Shown here: positions 1-10,228 of the stretch, piece by piece
How the letters are laid out: each line of letters opens with the position of its first letter
Numbering within the stretch: position 1 is the first letter of the stretch
From: JAFGVL01 sp963662245
GTDB taxonomy: Bacteria; Bacteroidota; Bacteroidia; Bacteroidales; Paludibacteraceae
Direction: 5' to 3'
Length of the DNA: 64,000 bases
NCBI GenBank assembly: GCA_963662245.2
Contig: CAXXVQ010000009.1
Coordinates: 372,001-436,000 of the forward strand
Program-made: the position numbers and the translations under genes
The notes under the pieces: generated by a model
Database searches by the model: none
What the model saw: only the letters and a program-made list of their open reading frames with translations
What the model was told of the DNA's origin: nothing

Positions 1-813
1 TCCTGCAAATTCTAAGGCTTGTAGTTGTTTGCTGAAAGTTTCAAATAATTCTTTGTTTGGAATAATGAATGAAGAACTCCCAAGTCCGGCAATATTAAAG
101 GTTTTGCTCGGAGCCATCAGAACTACACTGTTTTGTTTAGCATTTTCGCTTACAGTTGCAAAAGGAGTGTGGGTATTACCCGGTAAAACTAAATCAGCAT
201 GAATCTCATCAGAAACTACAATCACATTGTTTTCTGCACAGATATCAGCTACTTCGGCAAGCTCCTCCTTGCTCCAAACACGACCTCCAGGGTTATGTGG
301 GCTGCATAAAAACATTAATTTACAATTAGGGTCAGATGCAAATTCTCTTAATTCCTCTAGATTCATTCTGTATTGTCCACCCTGAAGCTTAAGTTCATTA
401 ACTAAAAGCTGTCGACCATTGTTTCTTACAACATTAAAGAACGGTGGATATACCGGGGACTGGATAATAACTTTGTTATTAGGCTCTGTAAATGCTAAGA
501 CTGCTGTTGCCATCGCAGGCACAATTCCCGGCACAAAACCGAGCCAATTTGAGTCAATAGTCCAGTTGTGTTTATATTGTATCCAATCAGTAACAGATTG
601 GTAGAACTCTGTAGTTTTGACCGTATATCCTAAAATTTCATGTTCGCAGCGTTTCTTTATTGCATCCATTATGAAATCAGGTGTGCGGAAATCCATATCA
701 GCAACTGAAAGAGCTAAAATCTCATCTGTTCCAAAAAAGTGTTTGCGTAATTCTAGTTTGTAGGCGGCAGTATCTTTGCGGTCAATTATTTCGTCAAAGT
801 TATATTTCTTCAT
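1..813 (-). CDS. MalY/PatB-type aminotransferase (partial, C-terminus outside window)
   Basis: Translating the minus strand from the ATG at 813 gives 271 codons open to the window edge. The product is a fold-type I PLP enzyme of the MalY/PatB group, usually cystathionine beta-lyases (C-S lyases). Visible marks: N-terminal MKKYNFDEII, the substrate/PLP region SVADMDF, the SPVYPPF loop, the CSPHNPGG motif, SDEIHADL with the PLP-contacting Asp, and APSKTFNIAG carrying the Schiff-base Lys. About 120 residues are missing at the C-terminus. A TATATTTG box lies 24 bp upstream of the start. Family call is firm; the exact substrate (cystathionine, or a regulatory role as in E. coli MalY) cannot be read from sequence. 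Confidence 0.9.
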   Translation of the reverse strand, partial: MKKYNFDEIIDRKDTAAYKLELRKHFFGTDEILALSVADMDFRTPDFIMDAIKKRCEHEILGYTVKTTEFYQSVTDWIQYKHNWTIDSNWLGFVPGIVPAMATAVLAFTEPNNKVIIQSPVYPPFFNVVRNNGRQLLVNELKLQGGQYRMNLEELREFASDPNCKLMFLCSPHNPGGRVWSKEELAEVADICAENNVIVVSDEIHADLVLPGNTHTPFATVSENAKQNSVVLMAPSKTFNIAGLGSSSFIIPNKELFETFSKQLQALEFAG

Positions 814-836
814 ATAAGTGCTTAAATAATAGATTA

Positions 837-844
837 CAAATATA
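837..844 (-). promoter_or_regulatory. Bacteroidota -7 box (TATATTTG) of the aminotransferase gene
   Basis: The minus strand reads TATATTTG, an exact match to TAnnTTTG, 24 bp upstream of the ATG at 813. A TTTG lies 17 bp further upstream (862-865), a plausible -33 element. Confidence 0.55.
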
Positions 845-862
845 GAGAAAAGCCTTAGAAAC

Positions 863-896
863 AAAAAAAGCGAACTGTCTAGCAGTTCGCTTTTTT
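863..896 (-). terminator. Rho-independent terminator downstream of the OmpA-like gene
   Basis: An 8-bp perfect stem (GCGAACTG with CAGTTCGC) with a 5-nt loop is flanked by A7 and T6, so it can work in both directions. It starts 4 bp beyond the OmpA-like stop codon and separates that gene from the aminotransferase. Confidence 0.85.
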
Positions 897-899
897 GTT

Positions 900-2216
900 T
901 TATTCAATGATTAATTGTACCCGTCTGTTTATTGCTCTGTTTTCATCGCTTGTATTTGGAACAAGAGGCTCGTCATAAGCTTTACTTTCAACTTTCATTT
1001 GGTATTCAGGAACACCATAGTCTAAAAGTTTGTTTCTGATGGCAAATGCTCTGTCAAGTCCAATTCTAACATTACGGTCATGTGAATCAATATCGCAAGT
1101 GTGACCAATAATATGAAGAATCATTCCCGGATTTTCCAATAGAAGCTCAGCTAGTTTTTTTAGCTTATCTTCTTGAGGGTTGCCAACTACCTTGTCATTG
1201 CCTAGTTCAAATTTTATGTCAGTTACAGCACATACTTTTTGAGCTTCTTTATGAGCGACTTCTAGTGGGTCTTCATATTTTGGAATAACATATGTTTGTT
1301 TAGGAAGAGCTGGTTCTTCTTGTGCCGTTTCTTGTCTTTTAGGAGTAGCACTTCTGTTGCTTGTTATCTTTTGTATTTTTTGAGGCTCGATTTTTACTTC
1401 TTTCTTCTTCATATGGAAAGAAATTCCAAGCTTCACGCCAAATGACATTGGAATGACTTCATTAGTTTGATTTGATTCAAAAATGTTATTGTATACTTTA
1501 TCCTCAGTAAGAATCATTGCATCACACTCGTCAATAATATTATTTAAGCCATAGTTTAGATAAGCTCCTAAATATAAGTCGGTGTTCTTATTTAAAGCGT
1601 ATGCAAAACCTAGGTCAACAAATGCGGAATAAGCCGGATTGATGTTTATGTCTCCATTCGGGAAACTTGTATAAGTATTAAATCCGTGTTGAGGCATTCC
1701 GTATAATTCTACATTATATTGAGGGTAATAACCTCTAGTATCAATGTTACCTCCAGTTGTTTCATAAGTAGCACTTATTGGTAAAGAAATCTTTCCGCCA
1801 ATTGTAGATAACAATTTCCAATTTGAATTAAGCTTGTTTTGGAATTTTACACCAATAGGGATATCCAAGAATAGTATGTTTTGGGTTTCTTCCCAATCAT
1901 TGAAATATGTTCTGTATTTGTATGATTCATTATCACTATCTATAGATGAAATTTCTTCCATGTAGTTGATGGTTGATGAGGCTTGGTATGTTTGAATACC
2001 TACACCTGTTGCTATCCCCCAGTTATTAGTAAAAAAATAGCTGTATTCAAGATTACCTGTGTATCCAATTTCGTTTTTTACGCTTCCGTTAGGTAAATCA
2101 TTTTGTAAGTTATGTAGACCAAGACCTCCATTGATTTGGAAATAATGTCCTTTGTCTTGAGCATTAATGCTTGTGATGCCAAGTATTAATAAACTTGCGA
2201 TTAGTATATTTCTCAT
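900..2216 (-). CDS. OmpA-family outer membrane protein
   Basis: 438 residues. A signal peptide (residues 1-19, ending INAQ) is followed by a probable eight-stranded outer-membrane beta-barrel (about 20-275, ending in SFGVKLGISFHMKKK). A Lys/Pro/Gln-rich linker follows, then a C-terminal OmpA peptidoglycan-binding domain (about 335-438). That domain shows FELGNDKV, the IGHTCD motif, LDRAFAIRNKL and NRRVQLIIE. It probably tethers the outer membrane to peptidoglycan. It follows the giant adhesin gene by 61 bp on the same strand, so it may anchor or help display the two T9SS substrates upstream; that link is inference from position. A terminator follows the stop codon. Confidence 0.88.
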   Translation of the reverse strand: MRNILIASLLILGITSINAQDKGHYFQINGGLGLHNLQNDLPNGSVKNEIGYTGNLEYSYFFTNNWGIATGVGIQTYQASSTINYMEEISSIDSDNESYKYRTYFNDWEETQNILFLDIPIGVKFQNKLNSNWKLLSTIGGKISLPISATYETTGGNIDTRGYYPQYNVELYGMPQHGFNTYTSFPNGDININPAYSAFVDLGFAYALNKNTDLYLGAYLNYGLNNIIDECDAMILTEDKVYNNIFESNQTNEVIPMSFGVKLGISFHMKKKEVKIEPQKIQKITSNRSATPKRQETAQEEPALPKQTYVIPKYEDPLEVAHKEAQKVCAVTDIKFELGNDKVVGNPQEDKLKKLAELLLENPGMILHIIGHTCDIDSHDRNVRIGLDRAFAIRNKLLDYGVPEYQMKVESKAYDEPLVPNTSDENRAINRRVQLIIE

Positions 2217-2234
2217 ATTCTTAATATTTCTTTT

Positions 2235-2265
2235 AAATCCCTCTATTAAATAAATAGAGGGATTT
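2235..2265 (-). terminator. Hairpin between the adhesin gene and the OmpA-like gene
   Basis: A 13-bp perfect stem (AAATCCCTCTATT with its complement) and 5-nt loop. The 3' T-run on the minus strand is only TTT, so it may be a weak terminator or a processing/stability hairpin rather than a full stop. Confidence 0.5.
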
Positions 2266-2277
2266 ATTTGTCATGCT

Positions 2278-5200
2278 TTATTTACCTACGACTACTTTAA
2301 AGTTAAATCTGTCTTTCCCTGAAACCTTCACAACTCCAACATATTCACCTATTGGTAGTTGAACTTTATTATTAACTGAAACCTTATCCGTTGTATATAC
2401 TAAGGCTCCAGCTGTTGAGTAGATATCCATTTCAGCATTTGTGATTTCTTCACTCTCGATACCGCTTATTGTGATATTAATATCATCAGTGCTTACAGCA
2501 GGATTTGGATAAACAGTTAACTCAGCTTTTCTAAAGCTAGGATTACTATGTGTTTGCTCACATGTTCTTAATGTTTTAGCATCCGTAGTATTTACTTCTA
2601 CATAATAAGTTCCATTTAGTCCGTTAGGGTCATTGTAGAACTGAGCTGTTGCACCAAAGATTGCTGCTCCATCTTTATACCATTGATAAGAAGTGAATCT
2701 GTTAGAGCTATTGTCACAAAGGACAACATCATCAAATTTTGACACGATATATTTCTTGTCAAGGTTGATTGTGAATGTAAATGGATAAGGATCACTTTCA
2801 ATATTTAGTTCATTTTTCAATTGTAGCTGAGCATGATAAACTCCTTCGATCATGCTGCTTGGTACATTGATAAACACAGAATCAATAAAGTCTGTTGATG
2901 GTAGATTCTGATATCCTTCATTTACAAAGCCTGCAGCTTGAGCCTCTGAATCGAAAATAATTTGATATTGAGTTGGAGTACCTGATGTGATGCTGTATTC
3001 TACATATACCGAATCATTTTGACAACCACCGGATAGAGGTACAATAATCTCATTTGATAAAGTTATCTCTTCAGATATTTTTGCTCCTGTGATTACATAG
3101 CTTGCAGGTGCAATATAATTGCTAGCTCCTGTACCACTTAAGGTGTAAACTACAGTAATTGTTTTGTTAGCCCCTGTTGTTGTATTGTCATAAGTTGCGA
3201 CTGCACTTATTGTAACATCATCAGTTCCTACTGTGCCGGCTAGTGTCCCTAGTTGCACAATCCTAGCTGTATCATTTCCATCATAGATTTTGTTGTTAAC
3301 AACATTCGGTTCGCTAATAGTCAGCTGTCTAGCTTCGATTACACCATTATTTACTTGGTATATTGTTGGTGTGATGTAATTTGCTGCATCAGCACCATCA
3401 ATAGTATAGGTAACTGTAATTGTTTTAGCGGTTCCTACATTCGCATTGTCATAGTTTGCAGTGACATTAAGATTAACAACATCTCCAGATTCTAGATTTG
3501 TAAATGAACCTGCTGTAATCTGAGCCGAAGCATTACTGTCATATGTTTTTTGTAATGTAAGCGATGGAGAATTGACAACTAATTGTTTTGTTGAAATCTC
3601 AAGGCTATCCGTTACGAAAGTCTCCGCATAGTTAGTTCCGTAAGTATACGAGTTCTGAGTAATCTCATATTTGCCGACATTATTACCAGTTTCTCTAGTT
3701 AATGAGCCGGTAGCAGCATCACCCGAAACAATAGTTCCAGCGGTAACTTGCGCAGTCAGTGTTGGGTCAGCGTCCCCATAAGTTTTCGCTTTAGGATCTG
3801 CCGTGATTGTGATTGCTCTAGTTGAGATGCTTAAACTATCTGTTACGAAAGTCTCTGCATAGTTTGTTCCGTAAGTATACGAGTTTTGAGTAATCTCATA
3901 TTTACCAACATTATTACCAGATTCTCTAGTTAATGAACCAGTAGCAGCATCACCCGAAACAATAGTTCCAGCGGTAACTTGGGCAGTCAGTGTTGGGTCA
4001 GCATCCCCATAAGTTTTCGCTTTAGGATCTGCCGTGATTGTGATTGCTCTAGTTGAGATGCTTAAACTATCTGTTACGAAAGTTTCTGCATAGTTAGTTC
4101 CGTAAGTATACGAGTTTTGAGTAATCTCATATTTGCCAACATTATCACCAGTTTCTCTAGTTAATGAGCCGGTAGCAGCATCACCCGAAACAATAGTTGC
4201 GGTAACTTGGGCAGTCAGTGTTGGATCCGCATCTCCATAAGTTTTTGCTTTAGGATCTGCCGTGATTGTGATTGCTCTAGTTGAGATGCTTAAACTATCT
4301 GTTACGAAAGTTTCTGCATAGTTAGTTCCGTAAGTATACGAGTTTTGAGTAATCTCATATTTGCCAACATTATTACCAGTTTCTCTAGTTAATGAGCCGG
4401 TAGCAGCATCACCCGAAACAATAGTTCCAGCGGTAACTTGCGCAGTCAGTGTTGGGTCAGCATCCCCATAAGTTTTTGCTTTAGGATCTGCCGTGATTGT
4501 GATTGCTCTAGTTGAGATGCTTAAACTATCCGTTACGAAAGTCTCCGCATAGTTAGTTCCGTAAGTATACGAGTTTTGAGTAATCTCATATTTACCAACA
4601 TTATTACCAGATTCTCTAGTTAATGAACCAGTAGCAGCATCACCTGAAACAATAGTTCCAGCGGTAACTTGGGCAGTCAGTGTTGGATCCGCATCTCCAT
4701 AAGTTTTTGCTTTAGGATCTGCCGTGATTGTGATTGCTCTAGTTGAGATGCTTAAACTATCGGTTACGAAAGTTTCTGCATAGTTAGTTCCGTAAGTATA
4801 CGAGTTTTGAGTAATCTCATATTTACCGACATTATTACCAGTTTCTCTGGTTAATGAACCGGTAGCAGCATCACCCGAAACAATAGTTCCAGCGGTAACT
4901 TGCGCAGTAAGAGCAGGGTCGATATCCCCGTAAGTTTTCGCTTTAGGATCCGCCGTGATTGTGATTGCTCTAGTTGAGATGCTTAAACTATCCGTTACGA
5001 AAGTCTCCGCATAGTTTGTTCCGTAAGTATAAGAGTTTTGAGTAATCTCATATTTACCGACATTATCACCGGTTTCTCTAGTTAATGAGCCGGTAGCAGC
5101 ATCACCCGAAACAATAGTTCCAGCGGTAACTTGCGCAGTCAGTGTTGGATCCGCATCTCCATAAGTTTTAACTTTAGGATCCGCCGTGATTGTGATTGCT

Positions 5201-8200
5201 CTAGTTGAGATGCTTAAACTATCCGTTACGAAAGTCTCCGCATAGTTTGTTCCGTAAGTATAAGAGTTTTGAGTAATCTCATATTTACCGACATTATCAC
5301 CGGTTTCTCTAGTTAATGAGCCGGTAGCAGCATCACCCGAAACAATAGTTCCAGCGGTAACTTGCGCAGTCAGTGTTGGATCCGCATCTCCATAAGTTTT
5401 AACTTTAGGATCCGCCGTGATTGTGATTGCTCTAGTTGAGATGCTTAAACTATCCGTTACGAAAGTCTCCGCATAGTTTGTTCCGTAAGTATAAGAGTTT
5501 TGAGTAATCTCATATTTACCGACATTATCACCGGTCTCTCTAGTTAATGAGCCGGTAGCAGCATCACCCGAAACAATAGTTCCAGCGGTAACTTGCGCAG
5601 TCAGTGTTGGATCCGCATCTCCATAAGTTTTCGCTTTAGGATCCGCCGTGATTGTGATTGCTCTAGTTGAGATGCTTAAACTATCCGTTACGAAAGTCTC
5701 CGCATAGTTTGTTCCGTAAGTATAAGAGTTTTGAGTAATCTCATATTTACCGACATTATCACCGGTCTCTCTAGTTAATGAGCCGGTAGCAGCATCACCC
5801 GAAACAATAGTTCCAGCGGTAACTTGCGCAGTCAGTGTTGGATCCGCATCTCCATAAGTTTTCGCTTTAGGATCCGCCGTGATTGTGATTGCTCTAGTTG
5901 AGATGCTTAAACTATCCGTTACGAAAGTCTCCGCATAGTTTGTTCCGTAAGTATAAGAGTTTTGAGTAATCTCATATTTACCGACATTATCACCGGTTTC
6001 TCTAGTTAATGAGCCGGTAGCAGCATCACCCGAAACAATAGTTCCAGCGGTAACTTGCGCAGTCAGTGTTGGATCCGCATCTCCATAAGTTTTCGCTTTA
6101 GGATCCGCCGTGATTGTGATTGCTCTAGTTGAGATGCTTAAACTATCCGTTACGAAAGTCTCCGCATAGTTTGTTCCGTAAGTATAAGAGTTTTGAGTAA
6201 TCTCATATTTGCCGACATTATCACCGGTTTCTCTAGTTAATGAGCCGGTAGCAGCATCACCCGAAACAATAGTTCCAGCGGTAACTTGCGCAGTCAGTGT
6301 TGGATCCGCATCTCCATAAGTTTTAACTTTAGGATCCGCCGTGATTGTGATTGCTCTAGTTGAGATGCTTAAACTATCCGTTACGAAAGTCTCCGCATAG
6401 TTTGTTCCGTAAGTATAAGAGTTTTGAGTAATCTCATATTTACCGACATTATTACCAGTTTCTCTGGTTAATGAGCCGGTAGCAGCATCACCCGAAACAA
6501 TAGTTCCAGCGGTAACTTGCGCAGTCAGTGTTGGGTCAGCATCCCCATAGGTTTTCGCTTTAGGATCTGCCGTTATCGTGATTGCTCTAGTTGAGATGCT
6601 TAAGCTATCAGTTACGAAAGTCTCCGCATAGTTTGTTCCGTAAGTATAAGAGTTTTGAGTAATCTCATATTTACCGACATTATCACCGGTTTCTCTAGTT
6701 AATGAGCCGGTAGCAGCATCACCCGAAACAATAGTTCCAGCGGTAACTTGCGCAGTCAGTGTTGGATCCGCATCTCCATAAGTTTTCGCTTTAGGATCCG
6801 CCGTGATTGTGATTGCTCTAGTTGAGATGCTTAAACTATCCGTTACGAAAGTCTCCGCATAGTTTGTTCCGTAAGTATAAGAGTTTTGAGTAATCTCATA
6901 TTTACCGACATTATCACCGGTTTCTCTAGTTAATGAGCCGGTAGCAGCATCACCCGAAACAATAGTTCCAGCGGTAACTTGCGCAGTCAGTGTTGGATCC
7001 GCATCTCCATAAGTTTTAACTTTAGGATCCGCCGTGATTGTGATTGCTCTAGTTGAGATGCTTAAACTATCCGTTACGAAAGTCTCCGCATAGTTTGTTC
7101 CGTAAGTATAAGAGTTTTGAGTAATCTCATATTTACCGACATTATCACCGGTTTCTCTAGTTAATGAGCCGGTAGCAGCATCACCCGAAACAATAGTTCC
7201 AGCGGTAACTTGCGCAGTCAGTGTTGGATCCGCATCTCCATAAGTTTTAACTTTAGGATCCGCCGTGATTGTGATTGCTCTAGTTGAGATGCTTAAACTA
7301 TCCGTTACGAAAGTCTCCGCATAGTTTGTTCCGTAAGTATAAGAGTTTTGAGTAATCTCATATTTACCGACATTATTACCAGTTTCTCTGGTTAATGAGC
7401 CGGTAGCAGCATCACCCGAAACAATAGTTCCAGCGGTAACTTGCGCAGTCAGTGTTGGGTCAGCATCCCCATAGGTTTTCGCTTTAGGATCTGCCGTGAT
7501 TGTGATTGCTCTAGTATTTATGGTAACTGTTCTTACAACCGGAGTTGCCGCAGAGTGCGTTGCATCCCCAGTTTGAGTAGCAGTCACATCAGTGCTACCT
7601 GCTTTTAGTATGGTAGCGGTATTTCCTGTAATGCTTAGCACTGTTGGGTCAGTAGCTGTGTAAGTTACCGTTAAACCTTCGTCAGTAGTTGCATCTCCCA
7701 GCGTAAAGGCAGCATCGCCATAGGTTTTTGCTGTTACGGCAGGGAAAGTAATTGTTTGAAGAGTTTTAAATGTTGTTACTGTTAGAGTATTTGAGTTTCC
7801 ACTCGTTAAGGCAGCATCACCATTATAGGCTCTTACTCTGCAATAGTAAGTTGTGTTGGCTGTTAAGCCCGTTACTGATTGTGAAAGAGTAGATTGTCCG
7901 GCCACTTCAAGGTTCTCATATCCACTAACAAATGTAGAAAAATCACTTGCTGTAGATACATCTAAGTAATATTTTGTAGCAGAATAGTTTATTTCCCAGT
8001 TTGCTGTAAATGACACATCTGTTGTATCAGTAATTTCAGTAGCAGTTTGTGGAATAATAAATGCTCCAGAGCTTACCCAGTCAGCATCATCCATATTGAC
8101 AAGTGTACCATCGTTGCCTCCTGAAGTTAAGTCAGGTAGAGTTGTTCCTGATACTTCATCAAATCTATAGTAGCCTACTAGGTTTGCTTCATTACCAACA

Positions 8201-10212
8201 AGGGTGTCTCTTAAGTTATCACGAATTTCTGTCAGAGTTCTTACATCGTTCCATATTCTTATCTCGTCTATCATTCCATCCATTTGGTAGCTGCCGCCAT
8301 TATATTCAGAATTTCCAAAACGCAATTCATGATCAGCATTAACGGCGCCGGAATAAGTGTATGTTGATGAGCCTTTGAGAAGTCCATCTACATACAAATA
8401 GATAGTCTTAGCTGTAGCATCTCTTACGAAAGCTACATGATGCCATTTCCCATCATTGTAGCTTTCTGTTGTAGTGATAATATTTGCATTATTTGCATCA
8501 TCTAAATAAATATTTCCGGCACTATTAGTTAGAATCTGTAAAAAATCATTTGTCCCGGAAGCTGTTTTTTCAATTGTAGTTATTGAGTTGTAGCCTGTAG
8601 TATTAGTTGTGCTAAACCAGGCTTCAACTGTCATGTCATTGGCAAAATTTACAAGTCCTGCCCCGGTAGTCACATAATCATCTGTTCCGTCAAATTCTAA
8701 GGCGTTGGGAGTTGTTCCGATAGTTGTAAATGATTGATCAGCACCATAAACAGTTCCAGCTGCATTAGTAGCATAAGCACGAACATAATAAGTAGTATTA
8801 GGCAGCAAGGAGGTCATAGCCGAAGTAAATGCTCCTGTTGCAGATGCCGCACCTTCGTCAGTAGCATTATCTGCAGTAGTTGGAGTTCCAGTAGTATTCC
8901 AACACACCCCGTGAGCGGTTGGGTTTGGCACTCCAAGTACAGTAATATTTCCGTTACCGGTAGCTGTTGTAGTAGAAATGCTAGAAACAGCCTGAGTGGT
9001 AACAGTAGGAGCTAACGGATCCGTAGTAAAGTTTACTTGTGTTCCGTATGATGTTCCCGCCGTATTTGTTGCGTATGCTCTAACATAATAAGTAGTATTA
9101 GGCAGCAAGGAGGTCATAGCCGAAGTAAATGCTCCGGTTGCCGAAGCAGCACCATTATCCACTTTGCTATCTGATATAGTTGGAGTTCCAGTAGTATTCC
9201 AACACACCCCATGAGCGGTTGGATTTGTGGAACCTAATGCTGTAATGTTTCCATTTCCGGTAGCAGTAGTTGTAGCAATACTGCTTACAGCTTGAGTAGT
9301 TACCGTAGAAGGCGTTGTGAAATTATTTAGAATGATATCATCAAAAACCAATGCATAGCCATTTTCAGTTTCGGGCGAAGTATTCTCCGTAATAGTAAAA
9401 CTGGTGATTTGTTGAAAATACGATGCGTTTGCATGAGCAGCCACATTTAAAGTAGTAGCATTACCATCAACAGAAAAAGTTGCCGTTCCTTTGGAGGAAG
9501 TCAAAACAATAGTTTCAGTGTCACCATCATAGTTTGCCAATAAAAGAGAAACTACATCAAAAGCTTTTGATCCTGAAGCAGAAAAGTTTAAACTAGATTC
9601 AAACCCCCCGGCTCCAGTAAAATCAGTGGAAACAGATTTGCTTCCGGAAAGAGCAAATCCAGTTGTGGAAGTAGTTGCATCTAACAAATTATAATCGGTA
9701 GCATTAACAATTAATGTTTCGCCCGAGTTTGTTTGTTGTACGGTTTTGGTGCCAATTCCTGTAACAGAAGATTCGAAATCGAAAACAGTTCCATTAAGAG
9801 TTGTAAAACTCACTTGTGAACCATATACAGTTCCTTCCGTATTAGTTGCATAGGCACGAACATAATACATTGTATTGGGCAGTAAGCCTGTCATAGCCGA
9901 AGTAAATGCTCCTGTTGCAGATGCCGCACCTTCGTCAGTAGCATTATCTGCAGTAGTTGGAGTTCCAGTAGTATTCCAACACACCCCGTGAGCGGTTGGG
10001 TTTGTGGAACCTAATGCTGTAATGTTTCCATTACCTGTAGCCGATGTTGTTGAAATGTTTGAAACAGCTTGTGTTGTAACCGTTTGACTACTAACATATC
10101 CTACAATAAGTGTTTCAGGTAGAACACCAGATGGAGGTAATGGTTGAGCGTTTGCAATTAGGGTAATACTAAAAAAGAGTATTAACCATAGGATCTGTTT
10201 TATTGTCTTCAT
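2278..10212 (-). CDS. Giant T9SS-secreted repeat adhesin with 17 MBG domains
   Basis: 2644 residues. Domain order: signal peptide (1-23); three fibronectin-III-like modules with the shared phrase TAHGVCWNTTGTPT; a LamG/concanavalin-like domain (around 500-690, with DDYVTTGAGL and DGKWHHVAFVRD); a further FN3-like module; an Ig-like module; 17 tandem 77-residue MBG repeats (residues 901-2208); two YDG-type modules with KTYDSN and KIYDGND; and a C-terminal type A sorting domain starting ELTVYPNPA. The sorting domain predicts export by the type IX system and surface attachment. It lies 16 bp after a 925-residue T9SS gene and 61 bp before ompA-like, probably one transcript. Likely an adhesin or sheath-like surface stalk; the ligand is unknown. 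Confidence 0.88.
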   Translation of the reverse strand: MKTIKQILWLILFFSITLIANAQPLPPSGVLPETLIVGYVSSQTVTTQAVSNISTTSATGNGNITALGSTNPTAHGVCWNTTGTPTTADNATDEGAASATGAFTSAMTGLLPNTMYYVRAYATNTEGTVYGSQVSFTTLNGTVFDFESSVTGIGTKTVQQTNSGETLIVNATDYNLLDATTSTTGFALSGSKSVSTDFTGAGGFESSLNFSASGSKAFDVVSLLLANYDGDTETIVLTSSKGTATFSVDGNATTLNVAAHANASYFQQITSFTITENTSPETENGYALVFDDIILNNFTTPSTVTTQAVSSIATTTATGNGNITALGSTNPTAHGVCWNTTGTPTISDSKVDNGAASATGAFTSAMTSLLPNTTYYVRAYATNTAGTSYGTQVNFTTDPLAPTVTTQAVSSISTTTATGNGNITVLGVPNPTAHGVCWNTTGTPTTADNATDEGAASATGAFTSAMTSLLPNTTYYVRAYATNAAGTVYGADQSFTTIGTTPNALEFDGTDDYVTTGAGLVNFANDMTVEAWFSTTNTTGYNSITTIEKTASGTNDFLQILTNSAGNIYLDDANNANIITTTESYNDGKWHHVAFVRDATAKTIYLYVDGLLKGSSTYTYSGAVNADHELRFGNSEYNGGSYQMDGMIDEIRIWNDVRTLTEIRDNLRDTLVGNEANLVGYYRFDEVSGTTLPDLTSGGNDGTLVNMDDADWVSSGAFIIPQTATEITDTTDVSFTANWEINYSATKYYLDVSTASDFSTFVSGYENLEVAGQSTLSQSVTGLTANTTYYCRVRAYNGDAALTSGNSNTLTVTTFKTLQTITFPAVTAKTYGDAAFTLGDATTDEGLTVTYTATDPTVLSITGNTATILKAGSTDVTATQTGDATHSAATPVVRTVTINTRAITITADPKAKTYGDADPTLTAQVTAGTIVSGDAATGSLTRETGNNVGKYEITQNSYTYGTNYAETFVTDSLSISTRAITITADPKVKTYGDADPTLTAQVTAGTIVSGDAATGSLTRETGDNVGKYEITQNSYTYGTNYAETFVTDSLSISTRAITITADPKVKTYGDADPTLTAQVTAGTIVSGDAATGSLTRETGDNVGKYEITQNSYTYGTNYAETFVTDSLSISTRAITITADPKAKTYGDADPTLTAQVTAGTIVSGDAATGSLTRETGDNVGKYEITQNSYTYGTNYAETFVTDSLSISTRAITITADPKAKTYGDADPTLTAQVTAGTIVSGDAATGSLTRETGNNVGKYEITQNSYTYGTNYAETFVTDSLSISTRAITITADPKVKTYGDADPTLTAQVTAGTIVSGDAATGSLTRETGDNVGKYEITQNSYTYGTNYAETFVTDSLSISTRAITITADPKAKTYGDADPTLTAQVTAGTIVSGDAATGSLTRETGDNVGKYEITQNSYTYGTNYAETFVTDSLSISTRAITITADPKAKTYGDADPTLTAQVTAGTIVSGDAATGSLTRETGDNVGKYEITQNSYTYGTNYAETFVTDSLSISTRAITITADPKAKTYGDADPTLTAQVTAGTIVSGDAATGSLTRETGDNVGKYEITQNSYTYGTNYAETFVTDSLSISTRAITITADPKVKTYGDADPTLTAQVTAGTIVSGDAATGSLTRETGDNVGKYEITQNSYTYGTNYAETFVTDSLSISTRAITITADPKVKTYGDADPTLTAQVTAGTIVSGDAATGSLTRETGDNVGKYEITQNSYTYGTNYAETFVTDSLSISTRAITITADPKAKTYGDIDPALTAQVTAGTIVSGDAATGSLTRETGNNVGKYEITQNSYTYGTNYAETFVTDSLSISTRAITITADPKAKTYGDADPTLTAQVTAGTIVSGDAATGSLTRESGNNVGKYEITQNSYTYGTNYAETFVTDSLSISTRAITITADPKAKTYGDADPTLTAQVTAGTIVSGDAATGSLTRETGNNVGKYEITQNSYTYGTNYAETFVTDSLSISTRAITITADPKAKTYGDADPTLTAQVTATIVSGDAATGSLTRETGDNVGKYEITQNSYTYGTNYAETFVTDSLSISTRAITITADPKAKTYGDADPTLTAQVTAGTIVSGDAATGSLTRESGNNVGKYEITQNSYTYGTNYAETFVTDSLSISTRAITITADPKAKTYGDADPTLTAQVTAGTIVSGDAATGSLTRETGNNVGKYEITQNSYTYGTNYAETFVTDSLEISTKQLVVNSPSLTLQKTYDSNASAQITAGSFTNLESGDVVNLNVTANYDNANVGTAKTITVTYTIDGADAANYITPTIYQVNNGVIEARQLTISEPNVVNNKIYDGNDTARIVQLGTLAGTVGTDDVTISAVATYDNTTTGANKTITVVYTLSGTGASNYIAPASYVITGAKISEEITLSNEIIVPLSGGCQNDSVYVEYSITSGTPTQYQIIFDSEAQAAGFVNEGYQNLPSTDFIDSVFINVPSSMIEGVYHAQLQLKNELNIESDPYPFTFTINLDKKYIVSKFDDVVLCDNSSNRFTSYQWYKDGAAIFGATAQFYNDPNGLNGTYYVEVNTTDAKTLRTCEQTHSNPSFRKAELTVYPNPAVSTDDINITISGIESEEITNAEMDIYSTAGALVYTTDKVSVNNKVQLPIGEYVGVVKVSGKDRFNFKVVVGK
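3589..7512 (-). repeat. 17 tandem 231-bp repeats coding MBG domains
   Basis: Seventeen in-frame units of 231 bp (77 residues, starting RAITITADPK and ending DSLSIST) occupy residues 901-2208 of the adhesin. One unit, with its change near 4198, lacks three bases (one Gly). The units fall into two DNA subfamilies. The eleven N-terminal ones (about 4980-7512) are almost identical. The six C-terminal ones (3589-4980) carry many synonymous changes. Protein variation is limited to a few positions: KAK/KVK, GNN/GDN, RET/RES and one GDIDPA. Confidence 0.97.
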
Positions 10213-10228
10213 TGTTTTATTGTCTTTT

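Noticed and set aside
3589..7512. Regular repeats suggestive of a CRISPR array
   Set aside because: The 231-bp units are in frame and encode MBG domains; there are no short direct repeats with unique spacers and no cas genes.
8734..9015. Ser/Cys-rich open frame on the plus strand within the adhesin gene
   Set aside because: It is an antisense shadow of the low-complexity Thr/Ser-rich coding sequence of the 2644-residue protein.
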